Positions 13,801 to 25,518 of a stretch of 64,000 nucleotides of DNA are shown piece by piece. The stretch comes from Sycobia sp. Sy_11 (taxonomy: Eukaryota > Arthropoda > Insecta > Hymenoptera > Epichrysomallidae). Position numbers and translations under genes: made by a program. The stretch is from positions 434,001 to 498,000 of the forward strand of contig JACCIC010000139.1 of NCBI GenBank assembly GCA_018907035.1, in the 5' to 3' direction. Numbering within the stretch: the first letter of the stretch is position 1; each line of letters begins with the position of its first letter. Below the pieces are notes generated by a model, which searched no databases, was not told the DNA's origin, and saw only the letters and a program-made list of their open reading frames with translations.

Positions 13801-16800
13801 AACTTCGACTAAAGAGAGAATTTATCTTCGCTTGATAAATGTTTAAATGGGATCAGTTGCGTAATCATTCTATACGGTGACGCACTAACTATTTACAGAG
13901 ATCTTGACTGCAAGTGTACTTTTTATCTATGAAGTTACACGAATGCATTTTTTCTACTATTTTAACCAAAGAGTTTTTGAGCAAAATGTGTTTACAGCGT
14001 GAACATGACTGTGAAATCACGTAAAAAAAAAATCACTCCCTTTAACTATGTAGTTCTAAACAGATTGAATTAGAAATGCGATTTGTACGGTACGAGCAGG
14101 ATTGGAGTGCTGGCGATTCATTGGGAGGAGAGACTGCCCGACTAGAGCGTTTCTAAGAGCAGGGGGTGATACTTAAACAATTGCAGTTCCATCATGTCGC
14201 GAGTATGGTATAGGTCACTGAATGTGCCAGCGAGAATCTATATGAGATCACAGGAAAAGTAACTGGCTGTCAGCTACTAACTATTTTTGGGGGGTCTTCA
14301 TTTCCTATGGTGTGCGATCATGCATGCGTAGACCCGTCAATTATGAAGTGGATGTGCCAGCCCGCCGACTAGAGTACCGGTTGGAAGCAGAACGGACGCT
14401 ACTTAGTGAATTACGGCTATATTTACGATTGGGAAACTTTTTGGACTGATTAATAATGTATATATATAGCTGTTTTGGATCATTTTGTACAGTTGCAAAT
14501 GTGAATAACACATACAACGACTTTTAAGTCTGTGGTATCGGTAAGAAGTTCTAGTTTACCTAATAAACATTATATACATATCGAAATTACTTCAATAAAA
14601 TTTTTATAATATTTGTTTTTATTGCTTAACATTTAATAAACTTTCGATATAAGGAACTATAAATAAGCATATTATAGTTTAATGCAAGATTAACATGAAA
14701 TATTTTTTTTTATTTTGAGTTGAATACCAGCGAAATACGTTATTTCTATTAAAGAGTTTGCAGCACAAAATATGTAAGAATATCTATTTCCCATGTCGAA
14801 TTATTTCGCATGTATTATTTAACAAAGCTAAATTATAAGATATTTCAGTTTCTTTGACAAATTACTCTATTGGTTTATAATTATATTTAATAGTATACTT
14901 CACGGCTGGTGTGTAAGTTGATTATTTGTTTAAGGAGACAGTTTATGGCTGAACGAAGCCAGCCGCGAGTCTCACGAAGTAAACAAGTATTTATATGTAG
15001 TATTGAATATATGTTACTTTACAGTATTCTTGAGTCCACAGAACCAAAATAAATATTGTCGCCACATGACGCGAAATGAAGATATTTTACTCTTTCTGGA
15101 AGTCTTCAACAAGTAACCTATTCTAACCACAAAAGTAGAAGGAACATCATGTTAATTATATATAAGGGAATTGATTATCATCTTATTTTATGCTCAGAAT
15201 AAACCATAGAGTTATACTCTAGACTGCGCTCTTGAATGCAAGCCTTGAAGTCAGAGACGAAGGACAGAACTAGTGTGGGAGGAAGACTATCTCACTCACT
15301 CCTCGGGAAGAGTCGGAGCTTAGGTTGGGAGTAAGCAAGGCACATGTAGTGGTCTTGTAATAAGTGATTCAATACCTATGTGATGATCGTTGATTGGCTG
15401 CCCTTTGCTTGTTGCCAAACCGGAAATTAAGAGCATAAGGGCACGGCAGTAGCGCTTGCATAAACAGAGAGATATATACCTAAGCCTGGGTTGGAAAGAG
15501 ACAGAATACCAACAAACAGTCGTCATGAAGCAGCAGAATAATTTAAGCGGCAGAGAATATTTATTGAATAAAATTATTTACAATATTTGGTAATTATTAA
15601 ATACCTGTAGAAATTTATTAATGATTAAATAATAATGTTGATTCAATGTTAAAAGGATCAACATTTATAACCTGTATTAAAGCAATAATGACATTTCTGA
15701 ATTTGGTTTTTTTTTCAGAAAAATGGTAGGCTGCAGCACAGACTACTGCTCTAATTCAAATAGGAACGGATTTAGAATGTTTAGTATCTGTATTGAATCA
15801 AAGAGAAGGCATACTTCGCTTCGAAATATTAATAGAGAAGATTGGGTTGCTGGGAATCTAGCGGCATTATACAAAGTGAGTACATTAATTTGTATTAAAT
15901 TGAATAATATACAAATATTTATAAAATGATCATTTAAAAAACACAACATATAATAATTTCTAATAAAGGCTTTTTGTTTTTATTTTAGAGACATTTTAAA
16001 GAGGGCACGGATGTGTAAGGATCATTCAACTTTTCGTGTTCACTTGTCGCCAAATATGTGACTTCCTTTGTTCGCGCATCATATTCGAACAGAAGAAAAA
16101 AAATAATGAAAATGATTATGTATGTGTGTGTATCTGTATGTATATGTGTATTAATGCATGCGTGTATAGAGAGAGGAAAACTACCAGGTTGCAGTTGTCC
16201 GTCGGGAGCATTGCTTCTACCTGATATGCACGGATGAATGCGCAAGAACCCTGCCGTAATGCGGGGAAAGCCCAAATTATAAATCAGGGCGTTGCACATT
16301 GCGTCGGTCCGGTATCTGCGACCGGGCTCCTCGGACGCCCGACGTTAGCGCGACTGAAGCAGGGAGTCAGTCTGCAACTAGCAACCTGATGGTGAATTGA
16401 GTTTTGCGCGTGGTGCTGATCAAATCTTAATTTTCACTTGCCGGTCGATAGTGTGGCAGTCGTGTTGCATCTGATTAGTGTCAATCCCGTGCAGTTCTTA
16501 GTGTGTGCCGCCGCGTGTTCGTGTACGCGTATTCGTGTAATCGTGTATATATACGTGCTTGTGTTTACGCGTATTTGTGCAACCGTTTATATATATTTGT
16601 CTTCGTGTATTTGTGTGATCATATATAAATATATACGTATCTGTGTCCGCGCGTCTGCGTATTCCTGTGTATACTCGCTTGTGGGTACAAGTACTTGCGT
16701 GTACGTGTGTGTACGCGTATTTGTGTATTCGTGTATAAATATGTGTTTGTGTTTTTGCGTATTTTGTGTGTTTGTGCATTTACGTACTTGTGTGTACATG

Positions 16801-19800
16801 TATATACGTACGTATGTATCTACCCATATTTGTGTTCGTATATACGTATATTTGTGTGCCTGTATATAGGCGAAGCTGAGCATTCGTATACATGTATTGT
16901 GCAGAAGCGTGTGCTCTTATTAGGTTTTACTGGTGACAAGCTGCCCAGATACGGAAAGCGCTATCTGGGTGAGCACACGAGTGCTCTAAGCGGGCGCCAT
17001 TGCGATAACTCGCTAATCAAGGAGTTATTCGGACACACACGGGACGAGGGCTGTACCCGCGTCCGAGACGTCGGAGCACTGTGTCGTGTCGATTTTGGTG
17101 TCCCACTTCCCTCAAAACCACCTCGCCCGAATCCTAGCGGCAGGTAGGGTCACCGCCGAGACAGAGGTCGGTTGTCGCTGTGTGATCCGTGCTAGTGCGT
17201 TAGAATTTTATATTTAAATGTGTATTTTTAAAGGTGTGCTTATATGCTGCAGTATGAAAGGTATGTCTTTTAAGAGCGTTGCGTAGTATCGTTAGGGATA
17301 ACTGTTAAATTAATATTGTCTCTTTGATTGCTCGTGTTATCGTTTGTATTCATTTGTTAAAGACTATCTGTCCAGTTATAATTTGTTAATCAATAAATAA
17401 TTACCAAGTATCACTTGATTCGGCTTTTCCCCTTACTCCGAAGAGGCTTTTACGCTCAATCAAGCATGATTTTTTATTGTCCGCGAAATCGTTGTGATTT
17501 ATTTAATTAGCCCATCTGTTCATTCCTACTTCCTTAAAATTATTGTTAAATCTACGTTTGCAATAAACATCCTTTTTAGCGACAAATCGCCGTCAGTGTC
17601 TGATCATTCGTTATAGAATCACTAGGTAAATCTTACCACCCTCGCTATTTTTTTCCACAGTTTCCTTTTCCCACTCCATTGCCTATAAGAAAGAGATAGA
17701 TTACCTTCTTCTATTGCTCTCTCATTCTCAAACTAACTTCAACGTCGATCGCAGATCACGCAGTTTAGTGTATAAATGTATGGGAAAAACTAATCGCAAT
17801 TAGTATATAATTTACCTTATAATTAATTTATTACTTTAATTTCTTATGCGAGTTAATGTAATCTTCTTCAGATTATTGTATTTTACCAACCAGAAAATGT
17901 CTTTGATGAACTGAAATGAAACGTATATTCTCGGCATACAAGAGGTGAACACAAACGTAAGTCACTCGTTGTTCATAGCCACAGACGTAGAATAGGTCGG
18001 GATCTCCATACTATTTATTCTAATCTACACGTTCCGCAGTATACTGACTACTATATTTCTTGTATTTCATTAATTTTACTTGTTTTATATGTGATTTTTC
18101 ACTTTAGATGAACTTTTTGAATTAATGGAAAGCATGATATCGGCGGACTTTGTTGGTTTGCAGAACGTGATGCTACGCGGCATGTTTGTTACTTACAACA
18201 TTCACAAATACGAGACCTATCATAAACTGTCTCACCATGAAAATAACAGTAAAATTGCTATAGCTTGGCGTAAGATTCTTATCATAAAATACTATATTTG
18301 TTATTCAAATAAATTTTCTATTTTGATGAATAATTTTTCAAATTTACGTAAAAGTTAAGATTTAATCATATATAGAGCTTATAATATAGAGAGGGTACAA
18401 GTTTGATTAATATCGTTTGTAAATGGTTACTTACTTTATTATAGATATTATTCCTAGACAGTGGACGATACATACAGCATACGTTGAGTCTAATCCAAGT
18501 AAAACTGTCATTGTCATGTAGCAGCCAATCATACTGAGAAAGCAAATTGTAAGGTAATGCTCGTGTTTGTCTAACAAATATTCACCATTTATTATAAATA
18601 TATAAGGTCTCGATTCATTTAGTGGATCTATCCAATCTAGCATCCTCGGTATCAGTGGTAACATAGTAAAACTCATGAAAGTCATGGAAGCATATGCTAA
18701 AAACATATATTGTAGTTCAAAGTATAAATTGTATAACTAGTCACTTGTTCGATATTTAGTCAAAAAGATTGTGAAGCGAGTCTCTCGGCCAGGAATAAAA
18801 AAAAATAATTATATTTATCATTTAGTTGTAATAATTGATAAATAACAAATTAAAGAATATAAATTTTATGGCAAAACAAGGCGCATCTTATATCTGTTAT
18901 AAAATCGCCTAGAGATATAAACGTATTTATAAACGTATAATAGTCCGATATAAGAACGATATAATAATAGGTATAAGTATTGAAACCGATCACTAAGGAA
19001 TTGATATATTAAATGCATAGATAGTTCCTGAACATACAATATTTATTACATCGAATGGAAAATGCGAAATTGTAATTTGAAATCGACCAACAAAAATATT
19101 AATTAAATAAGGCATTTTTCGTACATATCGTGCGCAAATTTTCTATAGACAACCTATCAATTTTTGATGCTCGTTTATCAGGAAGTCACTTCTCGAGCGA
19201 ATGAAAGAATCGACAAACGAACGATCAATCCATCGTCTCCTGGTGCAAAATCTTCTTCGCGGGAAAGGCGCTCTTTTACTCATCCAAATACAAAACTTTC
19301 TTATACTGAGAAATGGGCGCTCCTTTATTAGGTAGGATTATTGCACTGAGCTATTTTTTAAAAAGCCCCCGAAAACTTATTATTTCATCTTTGAGAAGAA
19401 GCGCTACTCTGTCGGTAATAAACTCAAAACTTAGTACTTCCTTAAACGTACTGCTGAATAAACTAATACTAAGCACAGAATTAAACTTAGAGAAAATCGA
19501 AATTTGTATAAATAAAATGCATTAGGAAAACAATAGAGCGAGCGCGAAAATCGGTCAAAAGATGGGGAGCAAGTTCCTAGGATTACGAAATTAACTCGAG
19601 CAGAAACAAATGAAAAATTATTAATTATATTAATTGTATTATACATAAAATGATTTGACAAATAACAATTTCATTTCTTTCTTTTAATTTTTTTTTGTAT
19701 AGGGGATCTACAGAGAAATCCGGATAAATAAATAAATAATTATGCCGTTTTTATTGTTTTGGTTTATTTGCTATATTCATTTAACAGTGTATAAATTAAT

Positions 19801-22408
19801 AAATCTCAGAGTAATAAATATAACAACAAAACCGCTGTACGATTAATAAGTTTGTATAAATTTATGTGCATTGACTACTTTAAGTTTTAACGTAAATCAA
19901 GCTATATTTTTTTAATACGTCTAATAAACTAAAATAAAATGTAACAATTTAAAGTAAGATTATTTTTATTTCATGGTTATTTCTACTAATTATGATTTAC
20001 ATGAAACTGAGTCAGTATTGTTCGGGGCTTCCGTAACCGCACTGATATGCACGAAGGAATAGCAGTAGGACAGATAAGGAAATGTTATACTTAGACGAAA
20101 AATTCGACAATTGTTTAGATACAAGAAAATTCAGTTATAAGATATAAGATGATGAAACTACAAACTATGCAAGGTGAGTCGTTGGTACTCTCGAATACGA
20201 GCTAAAAGTTCCATAATTTAAGATTTATTTAATTTAATATCAACGATTTAATTTCAATGAATATTACTACTATATACTATTAATATAAGATGGATCGGCT
20301 ATAAGCATCAATGATCGCCGTATCTGACAAATAATATAATTCAACGGCCAGTGTTCGAATGGAATGAAATACAATTTTACATATTCAGTGTCGACAAATA
20401 AGATTCTGCTGCATTTGATTTGGTATTTAAAGCTGCTTAGGACATAAATACCTTAAATAACTTGCAAAGTGCGGTATGCGGACTCGCTGATTTTAATGTG
20501 ACCCGGCAAAGCACAACGAGACCAGTATCCATGAATGGTTATATTGTCTCTTTCTAGATTATTAGTAAATATCAGATGATCAATGGTGACTATTATCTAA
20601 TTTGCAATATATCGACCCCATAAGTAGATAAAAATAATAATGGTATGGATGATTTACTACATTCAACTTATAGTCACGCTTAATTTTTATTTTAAAAAAA
20701 ATATCGAATTCTGTTGCAATTAAGGGAAGCTTATTTTAATATCATTATTTCAATTAAAGTTATCAACAAATAATCAGTCATTTAGACATATCTAACAGAA
20801 GTGTTATTAAAACGCTTTTCTTTAACTCACTATGGCGTACGAATTTTTACATTACGGTTTTTTTTTCAAATCCTGAAAAATATATTTTATACTGTTCTAC
20901 ATTTTATAGAGGGGTGAAGTCATACAGACTCTCTACCTAGACAAACAATCTAATAATCTATTGAAATATTCAGGTCAGAAAATCTAGATTGCCGAATAGG
21001 GGTTCATATATAGCTTGGCATGTGTCATTCTGTATGTGTAATATCAAATATTAAAAAAAAAAATTAACTAAAAACTAAAAAGAAAAAAAATTTAATTAAA
21101 AATTAAAAACGATCAATCTAAAAACATTTAATTATAAAGTAATAGATAAATAATTTAAAAAATTGAAGTAAAACATCAAAAATAAAATTCTAAAAAAATA
21201 TAGTTCATTTCCAAAGTATATGAAATATTTATTAAATTTTTACTAAAAAGAAAAATGTGAGCGAGAATTAACTGATTCGTTCAATTTCAGTCACTAATAA
21301 ATTTATAATCAGGGATTGTAATAGAATATTGCAATAGGACCCACGCTTGTCTTATTAGTCAAAAATTTGATGAATATTTTTGATACTTCTGAAATTAAAT
21401 TCCTTTTTACATTTTATTTTTTATGCTTTATTTTTTTTCAATTCTTAATATTATGGATTTTTAATTTTTATTTAAATTTTTAATCATTTTTTCTTCTTAC
21501 CTATGCACAAAATAGTAATCTTTCTTCCTTGCTCAGAGTATTTTATCAGCTCATACATTTCTACCTGATTTTCTATTGTTTTCCAATTTTTTATGATACT
21601 GTTATACACAGTTTTATACTGTGAGATGAGAATACAGTTAATGATAATTAATACAGTTAATTGATTCTATCATTTTCAAAAGATTAATAATTCACCCTGT
21701 CTTGCGTAAGTCGTGCATGGATAAGTTTTGTGAACAATCCAACGCCAAGAGAAATATCGGAGATAGTGTTAATATAAGTGGCTATTTTTGTGCTATTAAA
21801 TTTCACCAGTTGAATAAACTGCAAAATATCAGAATGTTTTTCAACGAGTTATGACAAAGACAAAAAACGATAGATTTAATGCCGTATAGTATTTGAATTT
21901 ATGTTCGATACAAATAACTTGTATTATTTCAACTTATGAAGAATGTAAATAGAAAATTTCAATATAAATTGAGGTTTTCATTATACTATTTTGACAGAAA
22001 TCTATGCATAAATATTAATTTTTTCATGAATAAAAGATGTAAAGATGTTTTTGTAAAATTTTAAATTATAATATTGTATCAAGCTTTGATATAAATATTA
22101 AATAAAATATCGCAATACACATTTAAGCTAAAAATTTTGAGAAAGACGTCTTTTAAACCAGGTCTTACTATTGGTAGCATGCATAAAATGCTCAAAATAA
22201 AAATGACACTGAATACTAAAAAACTAAAAATTTTGAGAAAGACGTCTTTTTAACCAGGTCTTACTATTGGTAGCATGCATAAAATGCTCAAAATAAAAAT
22301 GACACTGAATACTAAAAAACTCTTCTGTCGATTTTGATATGGCCACAAGCCAATGAGGCAAAGGACCGTTTTATTGATTATAAAGTAACGGCTCTGGTAT
22401 AAATCCAT
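9107..22408 (-). CDS. odorant receptor B (7tm_6), nearly complete
   Basis: Paralogue of receptor A. Minus-strand exons: 22265-22408, 21696-21818, 21501-21618, 18435-18696, 13256-13375, 13085-13175, 10610-10746, 9543-9675 and a doubtful last exon 9107-9166. Exons 1-5 match A exactly in length (144, 123, 118, 262, 120 nt) and phase. Exon 1 has MDLYQSRYFIINK and GLWPYQNR; exon 4 WIDPLNESRPYIFIINGEY; exon 7 LLLIWPSQQLANHSLELYHE; exon 8 the C-terminal signature MRCSKPCSIIAGGIFVMNFE. An in-frame ATG lies 30 nt upstream, at 22438, but MDLY is the conserved start. The last exon has a good acceptor (TTGCAG). The phase-correct frame gives 19 residues and a stop, while another frame (MRVSFSYVFIVRN) looks more receptor-like, so a small frameshift near the C-terminus is possible. 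Total about 395 residues. Intron 4 (5 kb) and intron 6 (2.3 kb) are swollen by foreign DNA. Confidence 0.87.
10781..10828. repeat. (AT)n microsatellite
   Basis: About 24 uninterrupted AT units in intron 6 of receptor B, just upstream of exon 7. Confidence 0.97.
11076..12761 (-). mobile_element. Ty3/gypsy-like gag relic in intron 6 of receptor B
   Basis: A GC-rich block in AT-rich DNA. On the minus strand a start at 12761 gives DRDQLKIALKKLGASMLGDH, which resembles the SAP-like head of insect retrotransposon gag proteins. Farther on (about 11465-11240) the translation contains SELYCRTQNSSENVATFFAK after a Trp-rich helix stretch, the pattern of the Retrotrans_gag domain (WxxF..LW.RTQ...VxxF). 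The frame is broken by stops, and an AT-rich insertion interrupts the block at about 11465-11520. No long terminal repeats or pol were found. Family placement is by motif only. Confidence 0.55.
13376..15700. other. part of intron 4 of receptor B, with unassigned GC-richer patches
   Basis: AT-rich intron DNA. Two blocks stand out by composition: 14080-14420 and 15230-15540. Neither has an open frame or terminal repeats I can pair; they are probably transposon debris. Confidence 0.35.
15723..16018 (+). pseudogene. THAP-domain gene fragment, degenerate
   Basis: Two exons on the plus strand, antisense within intron 4 of receptor B: 15723-15875 (after a TTTTTTTTTCAG acceptor) and 15989-16018, ending in TAA. 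The 60-residue product begins MVGCSTDYCSN, the THAP start with its first two zinc Cys, then has NREDW, and ends in RHFKEGTDV, the usual C-x2-H-F end. The third zinc ligand is absent: the splice gives LYKRHF where a Cys is expected before xxHF. The Trp normally following the basic stretch is also gone. THAP domains bind DNA and occur in host factors and P/PIF-type transposases. It stops right after the domain, so it is probably a dead fragment. Confidence 0.6.
16190..17650. mobile_element. GC-rich, repeat-derived block of unknown family
   Basis: Foreign-looking DNA inside intron 4 of receptor B. GC-rich sequence at 16190-16440 and 16880-17180 surrounds a GT-rich repeat, followed by an AT-rich tail with AATAAA-like signals near 17390 and 17560. 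The layout (GC-rich body, poly(A) signals, no coding) would suit a long terminal repeat or a transposon untranslated region. I found no matching ends and no pol gene. Confidence 0.35.
16440..16870 (+). repeat. degenerate GT-rich quasi-minisatellite
   Basis: About 430 bp of imperfect units built from 'cgtgtatttgtgt' and 'tatatatacgt' blocks, spaced roughly 12-30 bp apart with no single exact period. Three frames stay open for over 90 codons because the repeat lacks stops on both strands; I read this as composition, not coding. Confidence 0.7.
18108..18248 (+). other. exon-like open segment of unknown origin
   Basis: A pyrimidine-rich acceptor (TTTTTCACTTTAG) precedes a stop-free frame reading ELFELMESMISADFVGLQN and then MLRGMFVTYNIHKYETYHKL. 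A possible donor lies at 18249. Base composition is higher in GC than the flanking DNA. It is antisense to receptor B, 190 bp from exon 4. I do not recognise the protein; it could be an orphan transposase exon. Confidence 0.3.
18780..21500. other. intron 3 of receptor B
   Basis: AT-rich, with a modestly GC-richer segment at 19160-19320. No element with paired ends and no coding region seen. Confidence 0.4.
22128..22319. repeat. 96-bp tandem duplication covering the exon 1 donor of receptor B
   Basis: Two consecutive 96-bp units, near-identical (one clear substitution near the middle), at 22128-22223 and 22224-22319. Each holds the 3' part of exon 1 and its GTAAGA donor. On the minus strand the used donor is the first one met (G at 22264); the second copy lies inside intron 1. 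Confidence 0.93.
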
Positions 22409-23100
22409 ATTTTCTTCACAGCCAGTACGTACAGGCACGAATAGAAGTATATATTAAATAAATTATTATTTTATTGCATTAGCTTAGCGTTAAAAATCAA
22501 AGAGCATCTGGACTAAGACGTCGCTACTATATCTTTCCTTTTCTTTTACCAGGAAGGACAAGGGCTGCGATTACTGTAACTACCAGTTATTATATATCAA
22601 CTTCAATATTTAATATAAGATACTTGGGCGCTTTCGCGGAATGCTGAATGAATGAACACGGAAGGGTGAAATGCTAACCATTATATATATTCCGTTTCTA
22701 TTTCCAGAGGTTATATTGTCGACGTGACGTTCACTATATTGTATAAAGGATAATAAAGAAAAAAATTAATTGATATAATTTTCTGTTAAATAAACTTATT
22801 AAAATATTTTCATGGTTCGTTGTTGGTTTTTTTTTATTATTACTTGATAAATGGGAGTCCTATTTTTATCCTAACCAGAACTAATGGATACAATTCAAAA
22901 ATAATAATCAAAGATGTTGCAGTTGGCCTTCGATAAGGACGAAGAATACATTTTTCATTTTAAAATATTTTGTAAATAATGTAGGTCTGTCGGAAGATTT
23001 AATTGTAATCAAATTATATGGCAGAACTGGCTATTTATTAATCAAAACATGAGGGCTTTTTCAATTTGTGTAAGTGAATAATATTTTTCATAGCAGCAGT
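22409..23100. repeat. receptor B upstream region, one arm of a segmental duplication
   Basis: Closely similar to 32007-33090: both share ATTGCATTAGCTTA, TCAAAGAGCATCTGG, TTTAATATAAGATACTTGGG and CGCGGAATGCTGAATG, in the same order and orientation. Similarity resumes near 22905 with AAAGATGTTGCA. It carries the presumed promoter of receptor B. Confidence 0.8.
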
Positions 23101-24270
23101 GATATAGATTCAGACTGTTGAATTTGGTGCATTCCCAATTCTTTTTCTTTTTTTTTTCGAGTGTTCCTATCATCCTTCTTATGATCTTATTTCCCTCCTT
23201 ATTTATGCGCCCTATATATGTATATATATATGGAATATATAGAAATATATATCTCATAATAGTATGAAATTATGGATAATTAATAACGCAATGGTGAAAG
23301 TTAAAATTATTAGAATCTTATTGTCTTATTCATCTACACAGCCCAATCGATGAATATCGAATAAATAAGAAACTGCAAAAGTATGCAATCCATTTGCTTT
23401 GGCTAGTTATATGTGAACAAGCTTAACCTATTTATAGTTTTTTCATTTATCAGCTTCTCACAAGTAATATAATCCTCTTCGGATTTTAAATATTTGACAG
23501 ATTTGTTTCTTCTCGTACGTCTAAGAATAGTTCAACAGTCGCTTTACCGAATAGCCTAGCAGTTAGTTTACGGCTAATCGTTAATTACTTAAATTTAATA
23601 GAATTTTTATTTTTATTTTAATTATTCTTATTGAATTCTCGATTTTCATTCGTGAATCAACTGTAATATATTAATTATTATGAAGAGTTCTCTTGCTGTA
23701 CTTTTCAATGGTCTGCAAAATAGAATCTGGATGTTCTTAAATTCATATAGGCACCTAGACTTTCCCATTGGGTGTTTAATTTAAGAAGCAAATATTGAGA
23801 TATTAATACTAAAAGGGATTTGGTTTTCAAATAACTTTTCCGATCATATGAAGGTGAAATCACAAGTAAGGATGGGATCGTTGGTGACGAATAACAGAAA
23901 CATTATATTATTGTTATAGTCTCTGTTCTCACTTCTCCTGTTCAGAATATTTTTTTACTCCAGTGTTATTGGTATATTCGCAAGATATCGTGGACGCATA
24001 AACAGAATTAATGAAATTAAAAAGATTAGAATATTTTTAGTAAAAGACTTGTTATGTAATAAGTTTTACTTAAAGTTCTCCTTTGAATTTAAATCTAACA
24101 AACGTAAGAAACTGTTTGGATGTATCTAAAACATTTTTCTATATTATAGGTAACGAAAATATATCACCATAAAACCTTCATAATTATCCAACATTCTATC
24201 ATGTTTCTAAAGATTTGTCTCGATAAATAAGCCTTCAGATTAGACAAAATAGATAACTCCCTCAAATTTT
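23100..24270. other. AT-rich intergenic DNA
   Basis: No gene, terminal repeat or strong open frame seen on either strand. Confidence 0.4.
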
Positions 24271-24276
24271 GTGATC

Positions 24277-24415
24277 GACTTCATCCAGGCCTTTCTGCAA
24301 TATTTTAGTCCAATCTGGATTCAAAAATAGAAATGTAAATATTGTAGACAGAGTATCGCTTGTAGTTTTTAGACCCGCGAGGACAAGATCCAAACATAAA
24401 GTCAGCAAATTGGGC
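24277..24415 (-). pseudogene. orphan copy of P450 exon 5, minus strand
   Basis: On the minus strand this matches exon 5 of the P450 gene (35994-36205). It contains the I-helix region (AGLKTTSDTLST) followed by the stretch corresponding to WTKILQKELDEV. Frame and downstream part decay quickly, and no neighbouring P450 exons are present. Confidence 0.8.
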
Positions 24416-25267
24416 ATTCAATCAAAATTAATCATTTATTGATTATGATGTTTCTACTATTTCACTACTCCTTACTATTATATGAATTTTATAGTGACAT
24501 AGTTTATGCACCTGGATTGGATTTCATTTCATTTTCAACTAATCATCCGTTTCCGAACCTGAATTTCATAAAATCTTGAACATTTTAGCTGTAGACGAAA
24601 AAAGACGTACATATACCTAATAAATCTTATGTGATATACCTTATGTGTTTATATAGAAAATTATTACAGTCAGATCTATTGCTGAGTACAACTATCTTAT
24701 CTGTATAAATTAAGTCTAGGTTTTTTTTTTCAAAAATATCAATAATATTATATTACTGAATTAATAAGTATTTTTATTGTTCTTGCAGTCTTATTATATT
24801 GATTAGCAATAGTTCTAGTCAATGAAAAAAATAGTTGTCAATGAAAAAAACAGTTTGCACACAAAAAACATTCATGATAAGAATTTTTGAATTTTCTTTA
24901 TATTACTCAATTCTTAATATACTGCAAACTTTCTTTATTAATAAATTTTTATATTTAAAAGCATAATTAGATAATCTGTAAACTGCTCGAATATGAAATG
25001 AAACAATAAATTTAAATTAGTTTAATCTAGATTGAATTTCTTGTCGAATTAGAGCAAACGCAAGAATTTATGACGTTTCAATATGTAGATTATTAATGAA
25101 ATTGTTGTCTTTGATTTTATATCTGCAAATAAAATAATATTCTCATTCGTAAAATTGATTCAATATTAAAAAATATATTCACTTAGAATAAAAATCCATT
25201 ATTTTTAAAAATTAATTTGATTTTATGACTTATTATTTTGAAAAAATTACGTAGTCGTCTAGATGAC

Positions 25268-25400
25268 CATTTGCTGATTTTATGTTCAGACCTGTTCCTC
25301 GCGGGCTGAAAACTATAAGCGATACTCTGTCTACAATATTTACATTTCTATTTTTGAATCCATTTTGAATTAAGATATTGAAGAACAACCTGAATCATTA
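25268..25400 (+). pseudogene. second orphan copy of P450 exon 5, plus strand
   Basis: Same exon as 24277-24415, but on the opposite strand about 0.85 kb away. Shared landmarks include AGCGATACTCTGTCTACAAT and TTTACATTTCTATTTTTGAA. Homology extends past the exon part into 'CATCAAATTTAAGGGATCAG'. The reading frame is broken. Confidence 0.78.
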
Positions 25401-25518
25401 CGTCATCAAATTTAAGGGATCAGGCTAATATAACTAAAATAGAATTTTCCCTTACCGAGGTACAGGTTTAGAGCTATCAAAAGATGTTTTGTAATTACCA
25501 AGAAGTAACCGTGATTTG

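Noticed and set aside
16438..17147. 90-150-codon frames in the GT-rich repeat on both strands
   Set aside because: Stop-free by composition, with low-complexity Cys/Val/Tyr or His/Thr/Tyr products. No motif.
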